The notes: a model not told the origin generated them from the letters alone. Shown: positions 40,914 through 50,919, counted from the stretch's first letter. The stretch is 64,000 bases of DNA from Hyposmocoma kahamanoa (GCF_003589595.1 NW_020653993.1:1644905-1708904); one strand, 5' to 3'. Made by a program: numbers and translations.

Positions 40914-41175
40914 AGGTGTTTATTGTATGGATCATGACCCGTTAGGGCGACAGTTAGAGTGCGAAGCTCTTGCCTTTTAAGTTTGATTGATTTCCGAGTT
41001 AGACTGGCGTTGAGCTTTGGAAGTGCTTCCCTAGCCTGTATACAAACCGTAACGGTTCTCCATGTGTTATTATGAAAAGATTTTGTACCTTTGTGTATAG
41101 TTGTTCTTGACCACTGGTAGGGGAGAAACACTATGGGTTCTGGTCCTACAGCGTCCGTCTCCGACCCTTTTTTGG
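40914..41175 (-). pseudogene. RNase H-type LINE, middle segment
   Basis: On the minus strand it reads DELAKKGSETDAVGPEPIVF, then LNASLTRKSIKLKRQELRTL and VALTGHDPYNKHLF. This corresponds to the part after the RNase H domain (ADELA..GS, then ...L..LTGH.P...HL). A stop lies in the ADELA motif region (TAG codon). Confidence 0.7.
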
Positions 41176-41186
41176 CTAGTTCATCT

Positions 41187-41433
41187 AGCGATGAAAGAGA
41201 CTCAGTCTTGTAAGGCGTTTCATAACGACTCGACTCCTTGAATTGGTTATAATTAGACTTCTGTTCACAGAAGCTACGTTAACTATGTTTTAGTCCTAAG
41301 ATTTCGACTAGAATTAGTCTTCAGTTTTAGTCTTATGGCTCAAGACTTGAGGGTTAAAAGACTAGACTAGTCGTGAGTTAAAAATTAGTCGAGGTTGTTT
41401 AAAAGGCCTTAAAAGATTGAGTCTCTTTCATCA
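41187..41433. mobile_element. MITE inserted in the LINE RNase H region
   Basis: The ends are inverted repeats: GCGATGAAAGAGACTCAGTC, then TTGTAAGGC, and GCCTTAAAAGATTGAGTCTC, then TTTCATCA. The flanking direct repeats CTAGTTCATCT (41176-41186) and CTAAGTTCATCT (41434-41445) are target-site duplications differing by one base. Both encode the LINE's own DEL codons, which confirms insertion into the coding frame. The interior is noncoding. Confidence 0.75.
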
Positions 41434-41445
41434 CTAAGTTCATCT

Positions 41446-41690
41446 GCTGCGTCATTGCCACGTGAGCCCCTGTGTCCTTTAATTCACTGTAGAGTTACGT
41501 GGTTGTGTATACATACCTCCATGAGTGTTCGATGGCATTCGTAAATGAGCCCTGAGTTTATGTCATAGCTGTTCAGTGCTTGAAGTACTGACACGCTGTC
41601 GGAGAGTATGCGAATGGAGTGATTCTTTACTCTTCTCGCTATGATTGCTTCCGCTACCAACTTGATACCCATACGTACAGTTCGGTCGAG
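41446..41690 (-). pseudogene. RNase H-type LINE, RNase H domain
   Basis: On the minus strand it reads MGIKLVAEAIIARRVKNHSI, then RILSDSVSVLQALNSYDINS, then YECHRTLMEVCIHNHVTLQ, a stop, and a GHRGSRGNDAADEL stretch. This is the RNase H fold pattern AE...I......IRI.SDS..ALQAL....SKL..ECR..L......V.L.W.PGH.G..GN..ADELA. The Trp of W.PGH is a TGA stop. The catalytic Asp of SDS and the late Asp of ADEL are present. Host LINE clades with such domains include I, R1 and some jockey relatives. Confidence 0.75.
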
Positions 41691-41892
41691 TATTACTTAG
41701 TTTAAAGTAATTGTTTCGGACGGAGAACAAGAGTACAGGCCCAGTTCCGAATCCGAGAAATGACGGTCCGAATTGTAAAAGGGATAATTTTAATCCGCAG
41801 GTGTACAGCGATATTCGTATTTTCTAGGACTCGAATTGGACTTAGTGCACAAGCGACATCCGAAGTGGGTTCGAATTTTTTATATAATATCA
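41691..41892. other. Unannotated stretch
   Basis: This may be further upstream LINE sequence, too decayed to recognise. Confidence 0.3.
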
Positions 41893-42170
41893 AATACACG
41901 CCTGTCCATAAGAGTGGCAGTGCTACACAGAGCTTTAAATCGCAAAGATCTGATAGGCACTGCCACTGCGCCCGTTATCCTGAGACATTAGTTGATAACT
42001 CCCATGTGCCTGTAATTTTGCCAGCGCCCTTACCCTTCAAAACCGGAACGGTTACAGGCACATTGTCAACTTATATCTCAAGGTGACGGGCGCAGTGGCA
42101 GTGGCCCTCAGGTATCTGCGAATTGAAGATCAGAGTGGCACTGCAAATGGTATATCACTTTATAATAATA
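41893..42170. mobile_element. Head-to-head Metulj-like SINE pair (foldback)
   Basis: 41893-42049 is plus-strand sequence from ACACGCCTGTCCATAAGAGT to CCCTTCAAAACCGGAAC. 42052-42170 is minus-strand sequence from TTACAGGCACATTGTCAACT to GTGGCACTGCAAATGG, then a TATAATAATAATAAAA end. The two share about 100 bp and can pair as a long hairpin. Confidence 0.75.
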
Positions 42171-42387
42171 ATAAAAAAGTTTAATTACTATTGATGTGCC
42201 TAGACAAGCTAGCATTGCTTGAGAAAAGCACTATACATGTCTTGGCGGGAACGGGGATGACGATGATTATTTAAACCTTTTGTATAAAGTTTTTGTTTCT
42301 CAATAGTTTTAACATAGTAAAATAAGAGAAGTATGGTAACTCCGTACAAAGTAATAGTGCGGATGAATGTGTGCGCGACCGAAAATG

Positions 42388-42478
42388 CTAACATTACTTC
42401 TTGGCGGCAGAAATAGGTAACGTGGCAGCACTTCCCTGGACGAACTCTATCACAACGAGCTCTACCGCTGCTGATGCA
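42388..42478 (+). mobile_element. Metulj-like SINE, 3' fragment
   Basis: TAACATTACTTCTTGGCGGC through ACAACGAGCTCTACCGCTGC. Confidence 0.75.
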
Positions 42479-42515
42479 TCGGATGCTTTGTGAAAACGCG
42501 CCTAGGCTACCACGG

Positions 42516-42556
42516 CTAAATTTATCTATGGCAACAACAGCCATAGATAAATTTAG
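42516..42556. repeat. Perfect 17-bp stem-loop
   Basis: CTAAATTTATCTATGGC (42516-42532) and GCCATAGATAAATTTAG (42540-42556) are exact inverted repeats around a 7-nt loop AACAACA. No terminator or miRNA claim is made. Confidence 0.8.
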
Positions 42557-43131
42557 ATGTGCAAGTATACTCTGTAATACAAGCTGAAAACAATGTCGTT
42601 TCTAGTGGGTTAATTTATATCAACCCCACATCACAAGATAACAAGACCGTCATATCTTATACCTTCTTTATTTGCCATAGTAATCTAACGAAATCCCAAC
42701 TGGATTTGATAGGATCAAAACGGTTATTTCCTCTTCATTTCAATTTGGAAATAAAGTCGGTAAAATAGTACTCTCTGTTACCGACAGCACCCATTTTATA
42801 AATGTAACGTACAACCTTGTCAGTTTCCCAGAAGTTTTGAGGCAAAATTATATGAGATATAAGTGATGTATACAGTTTAATTTTAACTTTGCTACTAAAC
42901 AATGAATTAAACTTTTAACGAAATTCAAATTAAATTGGCCAAAGTTCTTAATCGCTAAGTAACGAGAGTGGCCGCTTTATTAAAAAACTAGCTGGTGCGC
43001 GCTACTTTGACTGCGTAGAATAAATACAACGTACAGCCTACTGATTTGCATAGTTTTATTGGTTCTCCATACAAACTTCCATCCCATACACCTAGAGATA
43101 AAATGATTGGGACATTTCGAACCGTCATGAG
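42557..43131. other. Unannotated stretch
   Basis: The 69-codon open frame at 42559-42768 has no recognised similarity. Confidence 0.35.
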
Positions 43132-43310
43132 GGAGCTGGTGAAATTACAGGGACTTGTCAACTTGTCTCGGGTTGACAGGCGCAGTGGCAGTGCCTCTCA
43201 AATCTTTGCGATTTAAAGCTCTAAGTGGCACTGCAATTGTTGTGGACAAGCGTGTAGCTTACCATCAGGTGCACGACTTGTTCGTCCCGTGACTTTGTTT
43301 ATAAACAAAA
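43132..43310 (-). mobile_element. Metulj-like SINE, 5' half
   Basis: GAGCTGGTGAAATTACAGGG, CTCGGGTTGACAGGCGCAGT, AGTGGCACTGCAATTGTTGT and CGACTTGTTCGTCCCGTGAC are in inverted order. Confidence 0.8.
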
Positions 43311-43342
43311 AAAGAATGCATGGTAGCGTATTGGGAGAAAGA

Positions 43343-43507
43343 CAAACGGTTACCATACTGGACTGCCACGCAGAGGTCCCGTGTTTATTGGACCTTCATT
43401 TATTTCTCTCGTGAGTTTGTGTGTATTTGTGGTTGTCTATATGTGTGACTATGGCGCCTGAGATACAGGGATTTCCTAGTGGTGGGCAATGACTGTGTGC
43501 ATTATAA
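43343..43507 (+). mobile_element. tRNA-derived SINE (type 1), B box deleted
   Basis: ACGGTTACCATACTGGACTG, then CCACGCAGAGGTCCCGTG, jumps to TTTATTGGACCTTCATTTAT. The body continues to TGACTGTGTGCATTATAATT. The TTCGATTCCCGGGCC segment is lost. Confidence 0.75.
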
Positions 43508-43911
43508 TTATTATTTATCTATTTTAGACTTTCGCTTCTTCTATGGCCTGAAATATAAATTTTGAATAGTTGAATGGGAGAGACGGTATTCCCCGACGGC
43601 TATGAGTAAGTGCGTTATTAATTATACATATCTCTTTGGAGTGTACGAAAGGAGCTTCCCCGCAAGACGTGCCATTGAAATTGTAAAGAATGTAATGTTA
43701 TACTGTACATGTATTATGATTAGAGATATTATTATTTAGCAAAGGCAGTTATACTCTAGAAAATTAGCTAGCATTTAATGTAAATTAATTAATGAAGAAA
43801 TAACTGGAATATATATATGTAATTGAAAAGAGCGTTATCTTGCCAACAACCTGATGCCCAGGTTGGCAAGGTCTTTAGAATAAGAATAAATTGTATAACT
43901 GTGGAGAGTTA
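43508..43911. other. Unannotated stretch
   Basis: CTTGCCAACAACCTGATGCC, then CAGGTTGGCAAG (43840-43871), forms a short hairpin. No other feature is recognised. Confidence 0.35.
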
Positions 43912-44130
43912 AATAAATAAATCATCATCATTACAGCCTGATTGCACCCACCGCTGAGTAGAGGCTTCCTCTATTGAGTCATTCTTTCGGGTCCCTTGCG
44001 AGTCGTGTCCAGTGGTTTCCAACCTTGAGGTCATCAACCCATCGGGCGGGTGATCTGCCTCTTGGTCTTTTTCCGTCTCTTGGTCACCATTCAGTAACGG
44101 CTTCTGTCCATCTTCCATCGTCCCTTTCAG
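43912..44130 (-). pseudogene. RTE-like LINE C-terminal remnant with 3' tail
   Basis: The minus-strand frame reads LLNGDQETEKDQEADHPPDG, then LMTSRLETTGHDSQGTRKND, then EEASTQRWVQSGCNDDD. It is a decayed version of VLEWRPR.GRR..GRPP.RW.DD..KVAG..W...AQ.R..W...EEAYVQQW, the terminal motif I recall from this LINE type. The plus-strand start AAATAAATAAATCATCATCA is the inverted tail (TGATGATGATTTATTTATTT). Confidence 0.65.
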
Positions 44131-44173
44131 ACAAGTGCCCCAAATAAATAAAATAAATAAATTTCCTGACATC

Positions 44174-44340
44174 TAGACATAGACATAGACATACTTTTAT
44201 TGGCACAGTACAACAACACAAAACCACACAAAAAACAGTTAACATCCTAATAATTATTTGACATATTACAATTAAAATTAACGTCTGGTACGGTCTGTGT
44301 TGCAGTGTCATGCCAACACAGAAATTAAGTCAGCATATCG
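44174..44340 (-). mobile_element. LINE 3' UTR with (TATGTC)n tail
   Basis: Inverted, it reads TTGTTGTACTGTGCCAATAA, then AAGTATGTCTATGTCTATGT, then CTAG. This is a typical lepidopteran LINE end with a hexamer tail. It lies next to, but in a different family from, the preceding LINE remnant. Confidence 0.6.
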
Positions 44341-44989
44341 ACTGTGAACTGGCAACCCGTACTATCTCAATTTCCAAAAGATTTCACTTTTTAATACCAT
44401 TTTATACTCAGCGTTGCGAGAAATTCCATTGTTTTTAATAACGTGTGTAATAAATATATTTAAAAACTACGTATTTTTATTTAATAAACCAGTTGCCCGT
44501 TCACAGTTGATACGTTGCAGTAACATATCACAGCGCTGGTATTAAGCCTGTAGAGCATCTGGCGTACCCTGGGTAATTCAATACGATTGCAAGCATTCTA
44601 GTATATGCCATCAATACTATAAGAAGAAGAAGAACAAGGAGCTTCTCTGCTATTAAAATGTTGCCTTCATTAGGGTTACAAGTAGGAGGAAATATATTTC
44701 TTAGTTCGTTACCCGCCTTCACTGTTGTCAGTTAAAAAAGCTTTTGCATATTCATCTATTCCGAAATTAATTAAAAATACCAACAGGACAATTATAACTC
44801 TAAAATAAACGAGACCCTTATCTATATCAGTTAATCTACAACGCCCCTATGGCCCCATAAAACCATATGGACTCTATAATGAGGTAGTCCTAAGGATAAT
44901 CTATTCGATACCTTAATATAAAACCCCTTTATATGAGCATTTTAAACTGGTAGCGATACTTGTGGAACTCGATTGAAACTCGGTATAAA
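44341..44989. other. Unannotated stretch
   Basis: AAGGAGCTTCTCTGCTATTA at 44636 is a 20-bp piece of a Metulj-like 3' end. Nothing else is recognised. Confidence 0.35.
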
Positions 44990-45270
44990 AATAATATCAG
45001 TACAGAGTATTAAAAAACCGGCCTAAAAAGTTTGTGGAATTTCATCTATATGTCACGTTTTATTAAAATCGGTTACCGGAATGTGCGCAAAACCGGATGC
45101 ATCCCCTAGTTCGCCACTATACGGGACTTAACACAAAATATAATAAAAATCGGTGCTCACCGCTTAAAGTATATTGTGTGAAAAACGCCATCAATTCGAG
45201 TATAGCAAAATCAACCATTAAAATAATTGCTCCTTATAAAGTTAAGGCGCTATTTATAAAAATAAGGCTT
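44990..45270 (+). repeat. Interspersed repeat A, right part replaced
   Basis: It runs from AATATCAGTACAGAGTATTA, then AAAAACCGGCCT, to GGCGCTATTTATAAAAATAA, then GGCTTCAAGCGTGAA. After that the text departs at TATTCCGTCGGCCGTTGAAA and rejoins a right-end-like CCATACAGTCGAATTCAGAA, then ACTCCTCTTTTTGTGAAGTT, at 45421-45466. An unrelated segment of about 140 bp (45280-45420) therefore sits inside. Confidence 0.6.
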
Positions 45271-45489
45271 CAAGCGTGAATATTCCGTCGGCCGTTGAAA
45301 GCTTTCCTTTCAACTAGTAATACTTGCTTCAGGAAGTGGACAAATTTTTGAAAAGGACTTCTTACAATTCCTGTAGAAGTTTTGATATCGGCCACTCTAT
45401 TGACCACTCGATTGAAAAAAACCATACAGTCGAATTCAGAAACTCCTCTTTTTGTGAAGTTGGTTAATAAAAATGAGTTTATTAACAAA

Positions 45490-45665
45490 ATCACGGCAAA
45501 AATATGTAACGGAAATGAAACTATTTTGTTAGATCTAAATCACGTAGGTATACTTGTTTTTTCAAACAAACCAACGTTTCCTGCTCTTACAGGATGGTCA
45601 CGGCTGATACACCTACTTTCATTTCCTACGTGGAGCAATTGTGAAAACCTAAGAACTCGAAATAT
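45490..45665. repeat. Penelope-like terminal fragment with inverted halves
   Basis: On the minus strand CCGTGACCATCCTGTAAGAG, then CAGGAAACGTTGGTTTGTTT, parallels the hammerhead-like segment at 31735-31885. The flanks AAATGAAACTATTTT (45516) and, inverted, TTCATTTCCTACGTGGAGCA, then ATTGTGAAAACCTAAGAACT (45620-45660), are the same outer segment in both orientations. The ribozyme core is more decayed here. Confidence 0.45.
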
Positions 45666-46487
45666 ATATCACGCTCTTACAGGGAAATGAGCACAATAGA
45701 GGGTTTACACAGACACTCTATCGTATGTGATATAGTATTCCAAGAAAAGGGAAAGACTGCGATTGCGTTCACCAGTTGCCCGCGCAGTCGCGTATTCCCA
45801 CACGCGCCAGTTTCGGGTGGTCTTTTCTGCGCTATTAGCCTTTACACAAAAAAAACGAACACCAGCAGTCGCGTGCGAAAGGACGTTAGTTTAAAAAACT
45901 TTAGACAGGTAATCGTGCAGGACTGCAAGTGCAAATTTCCCGCGCGCAGTCTTGTGGGTTGTGTGGGTGGGAAATTGATAAAAACACGAGAAAAATCATG
46001 CAGTCCTTCATTTTTCCAAAAAGGACAAAAAACTTTTTGAAATGGTATAACATTTAAGAGCCCTTCAAATGTGCTCAGTAGCTCTAAAAACAAAAATTTT
46101 CTGTAATTTTTTGCAAATCTGACCTAAGACACTGTTCCGCCAAAGGTGCGATATCATGTTTTTTTAGGCAGACTGTATAAACTGCTAATAGGGAACAAAA
46201 TACTCTTATCGAATTGTTTTAAGAATCCTATCAAAATAGTGAGCTAGAATAATAAATATGCAGGCAACATTTTTGGCAGCAGGATAGCGTCTGATAGTTG
46301 CTGCTGCCCATCTCCTGATTTTATTCATAAACTTATGCAAGAATGTCGCATGATGTCACCAAATCCATTCGTATTTTTCAGTTTGAGTTGCATAATTTGG
46401 TATAAATGCAGTAAAGTCTCCCACACTTTGCACATCAGTTTGAAACGACAGAAGACAGAATAATTGTTTTCTTATCGTTATTACGGG
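45666..46487. other. Unannotated stretch with a 117-codon open frame
   Basis: The plus frame at 45687-46040 contains several Cys and basic residues but matches no family I know. The local composition (GCGCGCAGTCTTGTGG) is GC-richer than its surroundings. It is probably noncoding. Confidence 0.35.
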
Positions 46488-46690
46488 ACGGGACGAATAT
46501 AACAGTGGCAGGGGCATTCAGAGCTTTGATCGCAAAGATCTGAAGGGTACTGCCAATGCGCTCGTCACCCCGAGACATAAAGTTAATAAGTCCCATGTGC
46601 CTGTAATTTCACCGGCACCCTTGAAAACCGCAAAGCAATAATGGTCGCACTTACTGCTTGGTGGCAGAAATAGGTATCTAGACAGTACAG
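46488..46690 (+). mobile_element. Metulj-like SINE
   Basis: GGACGGGACGAATATAACAG is joined to a shortened 5' part, then CGCAAAGATCTGAAGGGTAC and TTACTGCTTGGTGGCAGAAA, then TAGGTATCTAGACAGTAC. The final third is missing. Confidence 0.75.
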
Positions 46691-47324
46691 TCGTGTTCTA
46701 AGATACCAGACCCCTAAGCCGACCTTTTGGTTCTAGAGCCTTCTTAGGCATTCAACAGAAAAATTAGCTTTTTGTTTGAATTTTGTATTAATTTAACGCA
46801 ATTTTAAAGGTCAACTTGGCTAAAAAAGTTTCTTAAAACGTCATTCATTAATTATGCAACAACGAACGATACCAAAACGGATTTTACGCTTCGCTGGTTA
46901 AAGATCAAGTTTGTTAAACATCTTTCTTCACACTGATCTACTTAAAACCAAAAAGACGGTTAGGGGGTCAGGTACCTTCGGGGAACAATCTGCTCACGTG
47001 ATGAAGTTCTGCATTAGGGGCTTGAATACATTAATCATACCTCATTATGAAATTGATTTCCCAATAACGCTACTTCCAAAACATTATAAGATGTCTGAGA
47101 ATGATCTAGAATAATTTATAAATCACTTTTAACGCACAACTAAACAACCGCCTTGGCAAAGTTAAATCTATCGATGACATAGTTAAATGTATAAGTTTAG
47201 TATAAATTAAGTTACAATCTAGTGGTGCTTGATTTCGGATATAGGTCTCATCTTCGCCCATCTTCGTTATAAATAATGTTTAGTATTACAATTTTATTGA
47301 ATATCATAATGTTTTTACTACCAT
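46691..47324. other. Unannotated stretch
   Basis: A 67-codon frame at 46911-47114 (HVMKFCIRGLNTLIIPHYEI) could be a LINE C-terminus, but I cannot confirm a family. Confidence 0.3.
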
Positions 47325-47420
47325 TGCTGATTGGGTCTGTAGCTAGATTGGTAAGAGGGGCAGCTAGGATCAGGCAACGTATGTTGGTTCGAGTCCAGTC
47401 AGGACGAAAGGGCTTTTCTC
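47325..47420 (+). mobile_element. tRNA-like SINE head (type 4)
   Basis: An A-box-like TGTAGCTAGATTGGTAAGAG and a B box GTTGGTTCGAGTCCAGTCAG, then GACG, are correctly ordered. The acceptor ends do not pair and the anticodon arm is not formed, so it is a SINE or pseudo-tRNA rather than a tRNA gene. Confidence 0.5.
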
Positions 47421-48049
47421 GTGTCTGTTCAATATTTAAAAATATTAAAGAATATCTTTACTATTTTCTCTACTCCTGTACTTTAATCTGTCTACCATAA
47501 TTCCATAAATCATATCATAAAGGCGCTCTATTTAGTTTTGAATCAATTCTATTGTCTATGGTATTCACCACTGACCTAAAAAATTGTATTAAAGGTCTGT
47601 GCACAGAACTATAATGATTTTCAAAAAAAAGAATGTTGCTAATGCTAATTAAAATATCAATTACGAAGCTACTCTATACTGTCTCCTGATTGGTTAAATT
47701 GGCCTAAAATTCTTGCAATCGGGCCATAAATCTTTAGAAAATAATTAAAATATAATGCGGTATTTGGCCAGTTCTATTCTACCACTTCGGTTTTTTGTTT
47801 TGTGGCGTTTGTTTGGCTTTCGTCTAAATATAATGAAGAGGCTGTATGGTGGAAACTTTGTCTCCCCAAACAAATGTGTGAATTTTTTTTTTTAAATGTT
47901 TGTTTGTTGTCATGGATTGATAACAAAATATACAATAAGTATTGGTCGTGTTTCATTATTTTATTGACTGGTAGAAAAACTATTGTATGCAATTATTACA
48001 TAAATAGGTCTTAAAACCTTGTAACTATTACTTAAGCCACTCGGCGAAG
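47421..48049. other. Unannotated stretch
   Basis: No recognised feature. Confidence 0.35.
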
Positions 48050-48135
48050 CCTCGAGGCCTAAACACATTTATCAGGACCATAAATGAGGTTCTCTCTTTC
48101 CAACAAAAAATAATAATCGAAACCTGTGTATAAAT
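48050..48135 (+). repeat. Interspersed repeat A, short fragment
   Basis: CTCTCTTTCCAACAAAAAAT and ATCGGATCGCGTAAC-like words correspond to the region just before the right end of the family. Confidence 0.45.
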
Positions 48136-48177
48136 ATCGGATCGCGTAACAAATACACACAAGTAGTGTAGCACAGT

Positions 48178-48395
48178 AAAGGTATCGTAGCAGTAGAGGT
48201 CCTTGTGAAAGGTTCGTCCAGGGAACCTGTTTCTACCGCTAAGCAGCAATTATAGGCACATGGGACTTGTCCATAAGACCATAAGACATTTGCTGTTTAA
48301 ACCTCTGAGTGGCACTGCAACTGTTAAGGATAGACATGTCGCTTACTACCGGGCGCAAGACTTGTACATCCCGTCACTTGATATTACAATAATAA
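48178..48395 (-). mobile_element. Metulj-like SINE
   Basis: GTAGCAGTAGAGGTCCTTGT, AGGCACATGGGACTTGTC, GAGTGGCACTGCAACTGTTA and GCGCAAGACTTGTACATCCC, then GTCACTTGATATTAC, follow in inverted order. The middle is shortened. Confidence 0.75.
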
Positions 48396-48889
48396 ATAAA
48401 AATAGTTTACTTCCTATATTTTTATTCCTCAAGTTGTCTATGAATCGAGAATTCATAGTACCACCACAAACGATAGCCCATTAGAACTGCTGGTTATTTA
48501 CGGCCAGTCACCGGTCAACCCTTATTTATTTAAACCATACCATATTTATTTAACAACCTTTAATCCGTGCACCCATTTTCCAAGTTTTTGTATCGACATC
48601 TTGAATTATAGATTCGGGCTGGGTTTATTTCTAACATCGTTTGGTTAACAAGGTGTGATTTTTCATAAGAATAAACCTTTTTATTGGAAAGTAGTTGGTA
48701 GCTGGCGTGAATTTTATTACTTTCGTTACATTTTTTGCTGAGCAAAATCCTCCCCGGGCATGTAGTCAGAAAATATAGTAAAAGTCGACCGCTGAAGCTC
48801 AGTCAGGTACATTGCTCTTTCCTGTTCGATTTTACCGTTTAAAATTAAGAATGTATAAGTTGATTTTCGCATAATACTAAGTCCGTCAC
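48396..48889. other. Unannotated stretch
   Basis: Two minus-strand open frames (48560-48745, 48726-48914) lack recognisable domains. Confidence 0.35.
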
Positions 48890-49132
48890 TCTCACTCACT
48901 CGGCTAGGGCCCATTGGAAACCAGCGTCACAACCTAGCCCTGGTTGTGACTTTAGCTGAATCACACATTCGAAGCACACATGTCAGTATAGTATTATGCA
49001 ACTTGTTGTTGAAATGTTTTTACGCTGTTCTTTGTGTTATTTCTATTTTAGTTATATTAGTCTTTGTTTTTGTGTTTTATTTTATAATGTGGCGTTACAA
49101 TAAATGGTTTCTATTTCTATTTCTATATTTCT
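48890..49132 (+). mobile_element. LINE 3' UTR with (TTTCTA)n tail
   Basis: CAACCTAGCCCTGGTTGTGA, then TTGTTGTTGAAATG, then ATGTGGCGTTACAATAAATG, then GTTTCTATTTCTATTTCTAT. The hexamer tail and AATAAA are typical of lepidopteran LINEs. Repeat C follows at once (49140). Confidence 0.6.
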
Positions 49133-49139
49133 AATAGTG

Positions 49140-49400
49140 GAAAGTGGAGTAAAGTTACATTGAGGATAATATATACACTGATTACTATATGGTGTGAAAA
49201 CATTATAACTAAAAATTTTCGCATTGGGAAAAACACAAACTTACCTCTACACTAATGATCTTTTTATATCTACTCAACTAAATAGAATACGTACACTTTA
49301 CGATATACATTTTTCAAATGGCTCTAATTTCATTTGTTAAAAAAATAATTCTGAAATAAAGCCCCTGCCGCTCGACCCTAGCAGAATGAACCGTATTATT
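49140..49400 (+). repeat. Interspersed repeat C
   Basis: CACTGATTACTATATGGTGT, then GAAAAC, AAAACACAAACTTACCTCTA, CTCAACTAAATAGAATACGT and TAATTCTGAAATAAAGCC, shared with the other C copies. As at 562, a LINE lies beside the GTGAAAAC word's element. Confidence 0.6.
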
Positions 49401-49536
49401 ACGGGTAAAATTTTAATTCAAGCTGAGGTAGTATAGACTGTGAAGGTAATGTGAGACCGAAAAATAGATGTTTTGATGTATTTTGTACACACGAAAATCG
49501 GTTTATCAACATTTAAAAATCATTTAACTTGTTTTT

Positions 49537-49690
49537 ACCGACTTCAAAAAAGGAGGTTGTTAAATTATGGTGTCTTTTTTGTGTTTATTATGCAATTGCT
49601 TCGACATTTGCGAGCCAATTTCGATGATTATTTATTTGTTGAAAAGCCTTGATTGTCACATTGTGGATTCGGAACTAATCTGGTGTCAAC
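49537..49690 (-). repeat. Interspersed repeat A, end fragment
   Basis: TTACCGACTTCAAAAAAGGA, then GGTTGTTAAAT, is the inverted right end. The remainder (GCCAATTTCGATGATTATTT, then GTTGAAAAG) is diverged. Confidence 0.5.
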
Positions 49691-49865
49691 CAAAAATCAG
49701 TATTTTTTTTAATAAAAAATCTTGCTAATATTTTAATTGATAATAACAACATAATATAGGTACGTCTAGAGAACTATGTGTCCTGAGATATTATTGACTA
49801 AACGACACTCGATAAAAAAAAACGAAACTTTAATTTCTTTACTACGTCCATCTTTTTTTCAACAC

Positions 49866-49972
49866 CAAAACTCACGGGAGAAATAATTGTAGGCCATACA
49901 AATATTTCTTCCGGTCCGGGAGTAGAACCCGGGACCTCATAGCATGGTAACCGTTCGGCCATTGAAGCAGTA
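49866..49972 (-). mobile_element. tRNA-derived SINE (type 1), 5' part
   Basis: ACTCACGGGAGAAATAATTG, GAGTAGAACCCGGGACCTCA and GTAACCGTTCGGCCATTGAA are the inverted body and head. The 3' part is absent. Confidence 0.75.
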
Positions 49973-50349
49973 AACAGACAGACAAAGGCTTCTAACTAGG
50001 GACTTCCCTCTTTTTGCGCGTTAGGGGTTACAATTATGACTAAAAATACCATTGAAAATTATTGCAAAGTTGTTTGTATTTATGTAATTAAGTTTACGAT
50101 GGTAACCGCAAACAGGGCAAATGTACGTCCTTTATTACGTCGTAATTGGCAGTTTCGAACGCCTACTAGTTTCATGTTTCTGTTATTAATAACAGCTGGT
50201 AGCGAGGTTAATTATCTTGGTTAAGTTACAAAAGGAATTTTGGTTTATTTCTCAAAACTCAGTTGGCTGACTTTATTTTTAGAGATGATCTACAATGCCA
50301 CCATCAAGCTAGTCCGCCTCGCTGCGGGTTGGAGAATTCACACTTTTTT
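49973..50349. other. Unannotated stretch
   Basis: CAAGCTAGTCCGCCTCGCTG, then CGGGTTGGAG (50305-50335), looks like LINE-derived text, but I cannot place it. Confidence 0.3.
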
Positions 50350-50505
50350 TTTTATAATATCAAGTGACGGGACGAACAAGTCGTGCCCCTGATGGTAAGC
50401 TACACGCCTGTCCATAACAGTTGCAGTGCCACTCAGAGCTTTAAGTCGCAAAGATTTGAGAGACACTGCCACTGCGCCCGTCACCCTGAGACGTATGACT
50501 ACACC
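50350..50505 (+). mobile_element. Metulj-like SINE, 5' half
   Basis: TTATAATATCAAGTGACGGG, then ACGAACAAGTCGTGCCCCTG, through CATAACAGTTGCAGTGCCAC to GCGCCCGTCACCCTGAGACG. It is one of the best-preserved 5' ends. Confidence 0.85.
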
Positions 50506-50694
50506 CAAACTATGGTAATCAAATGTACGAATAAATAAGTTTCATTCCATTGTTATTATAGATATTTCAATGAAATTTTTTGTCCCGTATTTCGTTATTA
50601 TCAGTGCAGTGACATCCAGATCTTTAAGAGTCGTGTCGAGTACTACCTCAGTTCAAATTAAAAAAAATTCCGTACTGATACAGTTCATTCTGTT
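50506..50694. other. Unannotated stretch
   Basis: No recognised feature. Confidence 0.3.
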
Positions 50695-50885
50695 TCTGTC
50701 GAGGGGCAGGAACGCTGGCTTTATTTCAGAATTCATGTTTTTACAAACGCAATAAAAACCATTTGAAAAATATATATCGTATAGTACATGTGTTCTATTT
50801 AGTTCAGTTGATACAAAAAAAAATCATTGAATGTATTTATAGAATACAGCGGATTTCTTGTAAAATTTCAAGGTAAGATTGTGTT
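50695..50885 (-). repeat. Interspersed repeat C, minus strand
   Basis: TTTATTTCAGAATTCATGTT, GTACATGTGTTCTATTTAGT, then TCAGTTGATAC, and ATACAGCGGATTTCTTGTAA are the reverse of the C interior seen at 1300-1400. They are parallel to 62110-62300. Confidence 0.55.
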
Positions 50886-50919
50886 TTTTTTTGGATCGTG
50901 AAAATTTTTAGGACTAATT

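Noticed and set aside
45687..46040. 117-codon open frame as a host gene
   Set aside because: It has no recognisable domain, no codon or splice evidence, and it sits between transposon fragments. It remains uncertain rather than excluded.
47325..47420. tRNA gene candidate
   Set aside because: The B box is good, but the acceptor ends do not pair and no anticodon stem is formed.
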